64,000 nucleotides of DNA from Mongoliibacter ruber (lineage in GTDB: Bacteria > Bacteroidota > Bacteroidia > Cytophagales > Cyclobacteriaceae): positions 186,001 to 250,000 of the forward strand of contig NZ_PVTR01000007.1 in the NCBI RefSeq assembly GCF_003003005.1. Reading direction: 5' to 3'. The notes beneath the pieces were generated by a model. The model searched no databases, was not told where the DNA came from, and was given only the letters and a program-made list of their open reading frames with translations. Positions 18,658 to 25,736 of the stretch are shown one piece after another. A program made the position numbers and the translations under genes. How positions within the stretch are numbered: the first letter of the stretch is position 1; the number at the start of each line of letters is the position of its first letter.

Positions 18658-19485
18658 TTATTTGAGTCCATAAAACTGAGAAGCATTGCCTCCGAAAATT
18701 TTAGCTTGTTCATTTTCTGAAAAAGAGCTAAAAAATATGGCGGCGATGTCGTACACTTCTGCATATTCAGCCGCCACCAAACATACTGGCCAATCTGATC
18801 CATACATCATTCGATCGATTCCAAATGTCTCTGTGATTTTTTCCAGATATGGATGGAAATCGGAAGGCTTCCACCTCGACCAATTTGCTTCTGTGACCAT
18901 TCCGGAAACTTTACAGGATACATTATCCAATTCCGAGAAATCAGAGATATTCCTAGCCCAAGGACCATAGTCTGCAGATTTGATATCAGGCTTTGCCAAA
19001 TGATCGATAACAAACTTTTGATTTGGGAATTTTTTGGTCAATTCAAGCGCTTTTTCCAAGTGATGGGGAAATATCAAAATGTCGTAGGTGTAATTGAATT
19101 TTCCTAAAGCAGAAATCCCATTTACAAATTCAGGTTTTTCAATGGCTTCTGGAGGAAGATTTTGCAACACTTTTCTAAACCCTACAAGATTTGATTGTTC
19201 CTGAAACACTTCCAATTCAGCTTCCAATGATTTTGACTCTAAGTCAATCCAGCCCACTACTGCTTTGATCCAAGGATGGATATGCGAAAGTTCAAGCAAG
19301 AATTCAGTCTCTGCCATTGATTCATCTGCCTGTACGGCTATGCATCCGCTTATTTCTCTTTTTTTTAATTCAGGCAAAAGATCATCAGGCATAAAATCCC
19401 TTCTGATTTTGGACATCTTCTCATCAATCCATGAGTGATTGATTGGGTCATACTTCCAGAAATGTTGGTGGGAGTCAATTTTCAT
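18658..19485 (-). CDS. Amidohydrolase, probable L-fucono-1,5-lactonase
   Basis: A 275-residue member of the amidohydrolase-2 (TIM-barrel) family. The metal-binding HxH is in MKIDSHQHFWKYDP, a histidine lies in FVIDHLAKPDI and the final aspartate in MYGSDWPVC. The HQHFW...W start is diagnostic of the fuconolactonase/rhamnonolactonase branch. It would hydrolyse the lactone made by the SDR enzyme to L-fuconate in the cytoplasm. It is co-directional with both neighbours, but a 204-base gap with palindromic tandem repeats separates it from the upstream hydrolase gene. Confidence 0.87.
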   Translation of the reverse strand: MKIDSHQHFWKYDPINHSWIDEKMSKIRRDFMPDDLLPELKKREISGCIAVQADESMAETEFLLELSHIHPWIKAVVGWIDLESKSLEAELEVFQEQSNLVGFRKVLQNLPPEAIEKPEFVNGISALGKFNYTYDILIFPHHLEKALELTKKFPNQKFVIDHLAKPDIKSADYGPWARNISDFSELDNVSCKVSGMVTEANWSRWKPSDFHPYLEKITETFGIDRMMYGSDWPVCLVAAEYAEVYDIAAIFFSSFSENEQAKIFGGNASQFYGLK

Positions 19486-19577
19486 AGGTTTATAATTGTC
19501 TTTGAGCGACCATATGGAATTTTCGTATAGTTTACCAGATAGTACGTGCTATCTCACTGCGTGTCGCTCTCGTCATG

Positions 19578-19655
19578 CCTGCCTGCTATAGGCAGGCCTA
19601 TCTATTATAGGCAGGCCTATCTATAATAGGCAGGCCTATCTATAATAGGCAGGCT
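19578..19655. repeat. Tandem 19-bp palindromic repeat array
   Basis: Two full 19-bp units (19602-19620 CTATTATAGGCAGGCCTAT; 19621-19639 CTATAATAGGCAGGCCTAT) are bracketed by partial units at 19586-19601 and 19640-19655 and preceded by GCCTGCCTG. Each unit contains the palindrome ATAGGC-AG-GCCTAT, so the array can fold as several alternative hairpins. It lies between two fucose genes read from the same strand and has no T-tract, so it is more likely a dispersed repeat expanded in tandem than a terminator. Confidence 0.9.
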
Positions 19656-19689
19656 CAATTTTATGAGATTTTTCTTAGGTGAAATTTGG

Positions 19690-20541
19690 CTATTGTGCAT
19701 TTTGCGCTACTTGTTTGGCTGTTCCCAGTCCATCAATTCCAAGTTCAACGACATCACCTGACTTCAAGTACCGAGGTGGTTTTAGACCAAGCCCCACACC
19801 CGAAGGCGTACCGGTGGAAATGATATCTCCAGGGAGTAAGCTCATGTACTGACTGATGTAAGAGACCAAGGTAGGAATGTCAAAAACCAAATCAGAAGTA
19901 ACACTATCTTGAAGCATTTCCCCATTTACACTCAACCAAAGTCGCAGATTGTGTGGATCTTTGATTTCGTCTTTGGTGACTAGGTAAGGACCTAGAGGGG
20001 CGAAGTTGTCAGCACTTTTTCCTTTGACCCATTGCCCGCCTTGATGCAGTTGAAAATCCCTTTCGCTGACATCATTGTGAAGACAATAGCCCGCAACATA
20101 GTCCATGGCTTCTTCTTTGGAGACGTAGGTGGCTTTTTTACCGATAATGACGGCCAACTCTACTTCCCAGTCTGTTTTTTCAGATTTCCTCGGAATGATG
20201 ATGGGGTCATTTGGGCCACAAAGGGATGAAGTAGCTTTCATAAAAAGTATGGGTACTTCCGGAACAGACATGCCACTTTCTTTGGCATGCAATGTATAGT
20301 TGAGACCTACACAGATTATTTTGGAAGGCCTTTTGATTGGTGTGGCAAGCCTGATTGATTTATCTACTTCAGGGAGTATGTCTATGTTTTTTTTCAACCA
20401 AGATTCCAGTCTTTCCAGACCTTCATTTTCAAGGAATTCTTCAGACCAGTCCTCTCCGAAAGTAGAGCAGTCTAGCCATTTGTCTTGATGAACAATTCCT
20501 GGTTTTTCGGATCCGATTTCTCCAAATCGTATTAATTTCAT
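19690..20541 (-). CDS. Fumarylacetoacetate hydrolase family protein, probable 2,4-diketo-3-deoxy-L-fuconate hydrolase
   Basis: A 283-residue FAH-fold hydrolase. The core motif runs ICVGLNYTLHAKESG, ILFMKATSSLCGPNDPI, DWEVELAVIIGKKA and HNDVSERDFQ, giving the metal-binding Glu-Glu-Asp set, and TGTPSGVGLG closes the active site. In Xanthomonas-type L-fucose catabolism this enzyme cleaves 2,4-diketo-3-deoxy-L-fuconate to pyruvate and L-lactate, and the enzymes either side of it fit that path. FAH proteins have many substrates, so the assignment depends on the cluster. Confidence 0.85.
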   Translation of the reverse strand: MKLIRFGEIGSEKPGIVHQDKWLDCSTFGEDWSEEFLENEGLERLESWLKKNIDILPEVDKSIRLATPIKRPSKIICVGLNYTLHAKESGMSVPEVPILFMKATSSLCGPNDPIIIPRKSEKTDWEVELAVIIGKKATYVSKEEAMDYVAGYCLHNDVSERDFQLHQGGQWVKGKSADNFAPLGPYLVTKDEIKDPHNLRLWLSVNGEMLQDSVTSDLVFDIPTLVSYISQYMSLLPGDIISTGTPSGVGLGLKPPRYLKSGDVVELGIDGLGTAKQVAQNAQ

Positions 20542-21027
20542 AAGGTTTTAGGTTTTAGATTGGAAAGTATGTTTGATTTGATGATTGCTTAAATTGAACT
20601 GTGATTCTATTTCTATCATATTTCAATCGTATTTCTATTTAAATCTATTGATACATTTTTTCGTATTGGTGCCTCAGATTTCCCAACTTCATATCTTATT
20701 TGAGCTTTTAAGCTCTGGAGGCTGTGTTTTTTTATATTCAGGTCGGGCTTCGAGAGTCACTAAAATATTTTGTTTCAGTGCTTGCTTGTCATGTCACGTC
20801 CTGATTTTTCTTGACACTTTTTTTTGTTGTTTTTAATTTCCTTCGTACCATACCTACGGTAGGAAATCCTACGGTACTTTGAAAACACACACTTAATATT
20901 TAAACCCGGCAATAAATTGCCGGGCTATTATATCTGTCATGCCGATGGCATTTCATCATCTTTCTCCTTCCCTCATCCTTCATCCTTTCTTAACCTTCAT
21001 CCATTCTTCCCCTTCCTGCCTTTCTCC
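20542..21027. other. Intergenic region within the fucose cluster, 486 bases
   Basis: No credible gene: the one plus-strand open frame (20585-20836) is low-complexity and lacks a recognisable start context. Visible structure includes a 9-bp direct repeat CCTACGGTA (20853-20861 and 20868-20876), the hairpin at 20905-20924, and a pyrimidine-rich stretch from 20950 to 21035. Within the latter, the 17-mer at 20973-20989 is the exact reverse complement of 55949-55965. The region suggests that the deoxyfuconate dehydrogenase gene is a separate transcription unit from the FAH gene. Confidence 0.55.
20905..20924 (-). terminator. Possible terminator after the deoxyfuconate dehydrogenase gene
   Basis: CCCGGCAAT and ATTGCCGGG (20905-20913 and 20916-20924) form a perfect 9-bp stem with a 2-base centre, 103 bases after the stop at 21028. 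The T-tract on the minus strand is short, so activity is uncertain. Confidence 0.5.
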
Positions 21028-21780
21028 TCAAACTTTCAATCCAAGAAATCCTCCATCTATCGGAAAGTTGCTTCCTGTGATAAAACTTGCTTCCTCAGAA
21101 GCGAGGTAGTAAACCATTGCTGCTATTTCTTCCGGTTTGCCCATCCTGCCAATTGGTTGGGTGGCTGCGAGTTTTTCAAACATTTCTTTTTCTTGTCCAG
21201 GGTAATTTTTAGCAAGGAAACCATCCACAAATGGTGTGTGTACCCTCCCTGGAGAAATACAATTACAGCGAATGTTATCTTCCACAAAGTCTCTGGCAAT
21301 GGATAAAGTCATGGACAGAACCGCCCCCTTTGTCATGGAATATGCAAAACGGTCGGGTAGTCCCATAGTGGCTGCCACTGAACACATGTTGATAATGCTA
21401 CCACCACCATTGGCTTTCAGTTTGGGCAGGGCCGCTTTGGCACAGGAAAATACACCTTTGATATTGACATTGTATAAGGCATCAAAGTCTGATTCTTGGG
21501 TATTCTCAAGATTTCCTATATGAGAAATCCCTGCATTATTTACCAGCACATCTATTTCTTGAGGAATACTGTCAAAAACTGTTTGGACTTGCTTGAAGTC
21601 TGATATATCTACATGGTGAAATTTTACTTTAAAATTTTCTGACTGAAGTTCAGCTTCTGTTTTAAGACCATTTTCTTGGTTGTAATCCAAGAAAAAAACT
21701 TCATAACCTTCTTTCGCAAAATGTTGTGTAATGGCCAAGCCGATTCCGCTGGCTCCTCCTGTAATGACTATTTTTTTCAT
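21028..21780 (-). CDS. SDR oxidoreductase, probable 2-keto-3-deoxy-L-fuconate dehydrogenase
   Basis: A 250-residue short-chain dehydrogenase with the cofactor loop TGGASGIGLAI, the NNAG motif (VLVNNAGISH), the catalytic Ser in INMCSVAAT and Tyr/Lys in FAYSMTKGAV. It ends FPIDGGFLGLKV, typical of the classical SDR group. In the non-phosphorylative pathway it would oxidise 2-keto-3-deoxy-L-fuconate to the 2,4-diketo compound used by the FAH enzyme. It is the first gene of the cluster and faces the AraC regulator across a 189-base divergent region. Confidence 0.8.
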   Translation of the reverse strand: MKKIVITGGASGIGLAITQHFAKEGYEVFFLDYNQENGLKTEAELQSENFKVKFHHVDISDFKQVQTVFDSIPQEIDVLVNNAGISHIGNLENTQESDFDALYNVNIKGVFSCAKAALPKLKANGGGSIINMCSVAATMGLPDRFAYSMTKGAVLSMTLSIARDFVEDNIRCNCISPGRVHTPFVDGFLAKNYPGQEKEMFEKLAATQPIGRMGKPEEIAAMVYYLASEEASFITGSNFPIDGGFLGLKV

Positions 21781-21969
21781 AATTGCCTATTGCTTGCTTC
21801 AATATAAAATGAAATGATAAGTTTATCAATTGACTTTTACGCTAGAGGGAAAATGAGAGGATGCAAGATGACTAATATAGAAAGCAGACACTACCCATGA
21901 ATTTCACATTTTACATATTATTTTCACTTAATAATTCATTCTTAAAAATATTTGGGTAAAATTTAAGGC

Positions 21970-22842
21970 ATGAAGGCTAAGTTACTCGAAAGAAGAAATC
22001 CATTTGATAAGTCATTTAATTCTGCGATACATTCCTACCCGCATTTTTTGAATATTTGGCATTATCACTCTGAACTGGAATTGGTATATATCCTGTCATC
22101 TACAGGTACCAGGTTTATAGGAGACAGCATCAAACCTTTTGAATCTGGGGAACTTGTACTGATAGGGGAGGGGCTACCGCATATGTGGCAGAATGATCCT
22201 GTGTATTTCGAAAAAGACTCAAAATTGAAAGCTGAGGCTATTACCTTGCATTTCAGAAAGGATTTTGGCGGTAAGGAGTTTTTGGAAATGACCGAGATGC
22301 ATCAAATCCAACAATTGATAGAAATGGCAGCCCAGGGTATAGTCTTTAATAAAGAAACAGCTGAGGAGGCAAAGGAAGCCATGCTGTCTATTCATCAAAG
22401 CGATGGATTCGAACGGATGATTGCGCTATTGCAATTGCTACATAAGCTTGCCACACAGGGAGAATTTCAATTGTTAAGTACCAAAGGTTTTTCTAATCCG
22501 GCAGAAAAGACCGGAGATCTTAGAATTGATAAAGTATATGCCTATACTTTCAATAACTTCAGGAAAAACATTACACTTGAGGAAGTGGCTGACGTTGCCA
22601 ACCTCAATCCAACGGCATTCTGTAGGTTTTTCAAGAAGCATACAAAAAAGAATTATTCTAAATTTCTGAATGAAATCAGGATTGGCTATGCCTGTAAATT
22701 ACTATTGGAAGAAAGGCTAAATATCTCCGAAGTAGGCTATGAATCAGGATTTAATAATCTTTCCAACTTCAATAGGCAATTCAAAAATATGATGTCCTTA
22801 TCACCTAGTCAGTTTCTCCTCAGACATCAGGTTAAAAAATAA
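21970..22842 (+). CDS. AraC-family transcriptional regulator, likely regulator of the fucose genes
   Basis: A 290-residue regulator. The N-terminal part is a cupin-like sugar-sensing domain (HFLNIWHYHSELELVYILSSTG...GELVLIGEGLPHMW), and the C-terminal about 100 residues contain two helix-turn-helix motifs of the AraC type (ITLEEVADVANLNPTAFCRFFKKHTKKNYSKFL and LNISEVGYESGFNNLSNFNRQFK). It is transcribed away from the deoxyfuconate dehydrogenase gene, the usual position for a local activator; the shared region 21781-21969 would hold its sites. The inducer is inferred to be L-fucose or a catabolite. Confidence 0.92.
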   Translation: MKAKLLERRNPFDKSFNSAIHSYPHFLNIWHYHSELELVYILSSTGTRFIGDSIKPFESGELVLIGEGLPHMWQNDPVYFEKDSKLKAEAITLHFRKDFGGKEFLEMTEMHQIQQLIEMAAQGIVFNKETAEEAKEAMLSIHQSDGFERMIALLQLLHKLATQGEFQLLSTKGFSNPAEKTGDLRIDKVYAYTFNNFRKNITLEEVADVANLNPTAFCRFFKKHTKKNYSKFLNEIRIGYACKLLLEERLNISEVGYESGFNNLSNFNRQFKNMMSLSPSQFLLRHQVKK

Positions 22843-22917
22843 GCACTCCATTTTACGTTTTTGGCATATTAATTGAAAAGGGACAACTCCCTGTTTTTCA
22901 AGTAATAGTGTATAGCC

Positions 22918-23697
22918 ATGAAAAGTAATAGATTAAGTGCTTATATCCTTTTGATTTTTACCGTTTTAGGTAGCTGTATGTCAGAGCTCAATGAGGACGA
23001 GTTTGCGAATGGCAGCGAAAACGAATTGGTGGTTTTGCTTATTGATGAAGACGGTATTGATAATGGAGATGGATTGAACAACTTTTCTGAAATTGATGTC
23101 AATGATGATAAAGCTCGAGTTGGCCTGAGAGAGCAACTTTCTTTTTTTAAAAACAACGCAGGAAAAACTATTGAATTGAATAGTGGGCAGATGGGTGATG
23201 AAGCTTGGTTTGCCTTGACTTCAATTCCGAATACTTGGATCAATGCGGGCCCAACAGACAATGGAACTGAGAATTTTCTAGCACCGGGTCCAGGCCTTGG
23301 TTCACCTAATATTGATGATGATCGGGAAGTTCTTTTAGATGATATCAGTGGGGTGACACCACTAAGGGCTACAGGTCTCAAAATGCTTGAGGGGAAGAAA
23401 GTGCTAGCTGTAGTATATGACAGTGATATCAATATAAATTATTCTCCCATGAGAGGGAACCTGAAAGGGGAAAATCTTGGCTTAGTAGCATTTGAAGTGA
23501 TCAGCATCAGAAAAAATGAAGAAGGAAGTTCGTCTTCACTACCAATAGTCAAAATTCAAATCCTGGATGTAGATTTGGTAATGAATTGGAAAAAGGTATT
23601 GTTCAGCAATCCACCTGTTGCACAGTCTTCATCAGAACCATTCGATATAATTCCTCCTGCCAGTGCAATAGGGCCATCGTTTGTAAATGCCAATTGA
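22918..23697 (+). CDS. Lipoprotein of unknown function
   Basis: I do not recognise this 259-residue protein. It begins with a lipoprotein signal peptide ending in the lipobox VLGSC, so Cys20 should carry the lipid anchor. The mature part is acidic, with an Asp/Asn/Gly-rich stretch (DEDGIDNGDGLNNFSEID, about 41-58) that resembles calcium-binding loops, and a second acidic stretch SPNIDDDREVLLDD. The middle contains VLAVVYDSDININYSP, suggestive of a beta-sandwich. It ends in a Ser/Pro-rich tail. It lies 75 bases after the AraC gene and converges with the signalling operon, with only 71 bases between and no obvious terminator. Confidence 0.75.
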   Translation: MKSNRLSAYILLIFTVLGSCMSELNEDEFANGSENELVVLLIDEDGIDNGDGLNNFSEIDVNDDKARVGLREQLSFFKNNAGKTIELNSGQMGDEAWFALTSIPNTWINAGPTDNGTENFLAPGPGLGSPNIDDDREVLLDDISGVTPLRATGLKMLEGKKVLAVVYDSDININYSPMRGNLKGENLGLVAFEVISIRKNEEGSSSSLPIVKIQILDVDLVMNWKKVLFSNPPVAQSSSEPFDIIPPASAIGPSFVNAN

Positions 23698-23768
23698 TTC
23701 GCGGAGGTAGATGTCTTAATAGAAAGCATCAATGTGGGGACACATTCAAAATATTTCGGTTCCTACTC

Positions 23769-24170
23769 TTACTGAAAATATTCCGCTACTTTGTTAATTC
23801 TAGTCACACTTTGCATCATTTCTTCCGTGACTGGCTTTTCTATATAGCCAATTACTTGAGAATAACTTTTAGCCTTGATTTTATCCGATTGATTTACTGA
23901 GGATGTGATGATCACTACACTGACTTGATTTCGAATATCAGATATTGCTAGCGAATCCAAAAATTCCCAACCATCAAATCCTGGCATATTGATGTCCAAG
24001 AATACCAAAAATACCTGGTCATTTTTGTTTTGATCATGGAGAAAAGCAATAGCATCCATTCCGTTGGAAAAAAGATGAGGTGCATTGTGCAGTCCAGCCC
24101 TGACCACCAGTCTTTTAATCAGCATCAATACAATTTCCTCGTCGTCTACTATTATAATTTCGGGTTTCAT
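23769..24170 (-). CDS. Single-domain response regulator (stand-alone receiver)
   Basis: A 133-residue receiver without output domain: Asp9-Asp10 acidic pair, phosphoacceptor Asp59 in FLDINMPGFDGWEFL, switch Thr/Ser in IITSSVNQ and Lys112 in YIEKPV. Its start overlaps the stop of the upstream receiver-PAS-DHp gene by ATGA (24167-24170). The blocks DINMP-(x)-GWxFL, TSS and K-A-K-x-Y-x-x-V-x-x-(F/Y)-(L/I)-EKP are shared with the receiver at 13055-13462, marking them as paralogues in equivalent positions. It is the last gene of a five-gene signalling operon. Confidence 0.92.
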   Translation of the reverse strand: MKPEIIIVDDEEIVLMLIKRLVVRAGLHNAPHLFSNGMDAIAFLHDQNKNDQVFLVFLDINMPGFDGWEFLDSLAISDIRNQVSVVIITSSVNQSDKIKAKSYSQVIGYIEKPVTEEMMQSVTRINKVAEYFQ

Positions 24171-25189
24171 TCTATTTCTTTGATATTGATTTGTTCGGTT
24201 TTTTCAGTGATGTCTCTGACTATAGTATCCAATTCATTTGCGGAATCAATGATCAGTTTGGTATAGGATTGTTTTTCCTCATCCGTAGTTTCATCCTCAG
24301 CAAGTAAGTTGACCAAGCCCATAAGTCTGGCTAAGGGTGCTCTTACCACATGAGATTGTATCCATGCGATTTCTTTTAGTTTTGTGTTCTGATGCTCTAT
24401 AGCATCTATATATTTTTTCTTAAAAGTGACATCATTGGCCAGCATCATTCTGGCGGGTTTGCCATCGAATGTAAGGTAGTTTGAACTTGTTTCTACAAAA
24501 ATAATGTCTCCATTTTTTTTGATATGATTGTATTCTCCAGAAAACTTAGGTAGATCTTCCCCTTTATTTTGTATTGTCTCCATGGTTTCTTGGAGCTTGG
24601 AATATTCCTCTTTCGGAATGATATCATGAACACTCATGGTCATAAATTCATCATATTCATATCCATAGTTGGTCACTGCTGCCTGATTGACATCGAGAAA
24701 CTTCCAAGTATTGAGGTCGTATACCCAATTTGGGATAGGGCTCAATTGAAACAGTTCTTTGTATCGTTTTCTAGATTCTTCAAGTTCATTGATAACTTTT
24801 CTTCGCTCGATACTGTAAATAATACTTTTGTATAAAATACTTGAAGTAAGGTCATCTTTGAGAAGGTAGTCCGCAATCCCTAGCTTTACCGATTTCCGGC
24901 TAAATTCAACATCAGAATAGCCGGTAAGCACGATTACAGGAATGTTTGCTGCGAGGCTCATCACTGCTTTGATCAGGTCCTCTCCTCCCATATCAGGAAG
25001 AGAAAGGTCTAGAAGAATGATATCAAACTTTGAATTGTCAACCAATAATTTTGACGCTTCTCTAAAACTCTCCACTCCGGTGATTCGGGGTACTAGAACA
25101 GATTCCTCCAAGTAAGTCTCTACAAGAAGCTTATCTCCCGGATTGTCTTCGATAATCAGGATGGTATAAGTTTGATTGTCTTTTATCAT
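24167..25189 (-). CDS. Receiver-PAS protein ending in a phosphoacceptor (DHp) domain, no ATPase domain
   Basis: A 340-residue protein. Residues about 8-125 are a receiver (Glu14-Asp15 acidic pair, phosphoacceptor Asp61 in LLDLSLPDMGG, Lys in YLLKDD). Residues about 140-265 are a PAS domain (LFQLSPIPNWVYDL...FKKKYIDAIEHQN). The C-terminus is a helical pair with an intact H-box WIQSHVVRAPLARL; His280 lies 60 residues before the end. No N, G1, F or G2 box exists, so it cannot bind ATP as a kinase. ATGA overlaps join it to the Rcp1-like gene upstream (25186-25189) and to the single receiver downstream. It could take phosphoryl groups at Asp61 and relay them through His280. Confidence 0.9.
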   Translation of the reverse strand: MIKDNQTYTILIIEDNPGDKLLVETYLEESVLVPRITGVESFREASKLLVDNSKFDIILLDLSLPDMGGEDLIKAVMSLAANIPVIVLTGYSDVEFSRKSVKLGIADYLLKDDLTSSILYKSIIYSIERRKVINELEESRKRYKELFQLSPIPNWVYDLNTWKFLDVNQAAVTNYGYEYDEFMTMSVHDIIPKEEYSKLQETMETIQNKGEDLPKFSGEYNHIKKNGDIIFVETSSNYLTFDGKPARMMLANDVTFKKKYIDAIEHQNTKLKEIAWIQSHVVRAPLARLMGLVNLLAEDETTDEEKQSYTKLIIDSANELDTIVRDITEKTEQINIKEIE

Positions 25190-25632
25190 ATCACAAATTT
25201 ATTTCTGGGCAATTCTACTACGTTGCTCCAAAAATTCTCAATTTCTACAATGACCTTGAGGAAAGCGTCTACTTCTACTGGCTTGATGATATAGCAACTC
25301 GCATGGTTTTCATAGGCGGTGTTGATATCTTTTTCTGAGGAAGAGGTTGTCAACATGATCACAGGAACATGCTTCAAGGTCTCACTATGTTTGATAAACT
25401 TTAATACCTCATGACCGTTTTTGCGGGGAATATTGATATCCAACAGTACTAAGTCTGGATCGGGTGACCCTTCGTGTTCATCAAGCTTTGTCAAATACTT
25501 AATGGCCTGCTCTCCGTCACGCACTACAGCTATATCACTTTGAATATTGGCCATATCAAACGCTTCCTGCGTCAGGACTATATCACCCTCATTGTCTTCG
25601 ACGAGAAGAATTTTAATTTTTTCTTTTTTCAT
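25186..25632 (-). CDS. Rcp1-like response regulator
   Basis: A 148-residue stand-alone receiver of the Rcp1 type that pairs with phytochrome-like kinases. Acidic Glu12-Asp13, phosphoacceptor Asp65 in LVLLDINIPRKNGHEVL, switch Thr in IMLTTSSSE and Lys117 in YIIKPVE are all present; the long beta-4/alpha-4 region with IPRKNG is typical of the subfamily. It starts 104 bases downstream of the CHASE kinase stop and overlaps the next gene by ATGA. Its likely phosphodonors are the HDLQEPLR-type kinases immediately upstream. Confidence 0.93.
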   Translation of the reverse strand: MKKEKIKILLVEDNEGDIVLTQEAFDMANIQSDIAVVRDGEQAIKYLTKLDEHEGSPDPDLVLLDINIPRKNGHEVLKFIKHSETLKHVPVIMLTTSSSEKDINTAYENHASCYIIKPVEVDAFLKVIVEIENFWSNVVELPRNKFVI

Positions 25633-25736
25633 AATAGTGTCGATTAAAAGTCAAAAACAACGGGGTGATTCGCAATGATAAATCAAAATATACATAAATA
25701 AAATCGAAATTTTAAATAAAACAGGTCACCTTACTT

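Noticed and set aside
19578-19655. CRISPR-like array
   Set aside because: The units are 19 bp and contiguous without spacers; no cas genes are nearby. It is a tandem repeat.
20585-20836. Plus-strand open frame of 83 codons between fucose genes
   Set aside because: Low-complexity, Phe/Leu/Ser-rich, no family similarity, no plausible leader; the region has several repeats.
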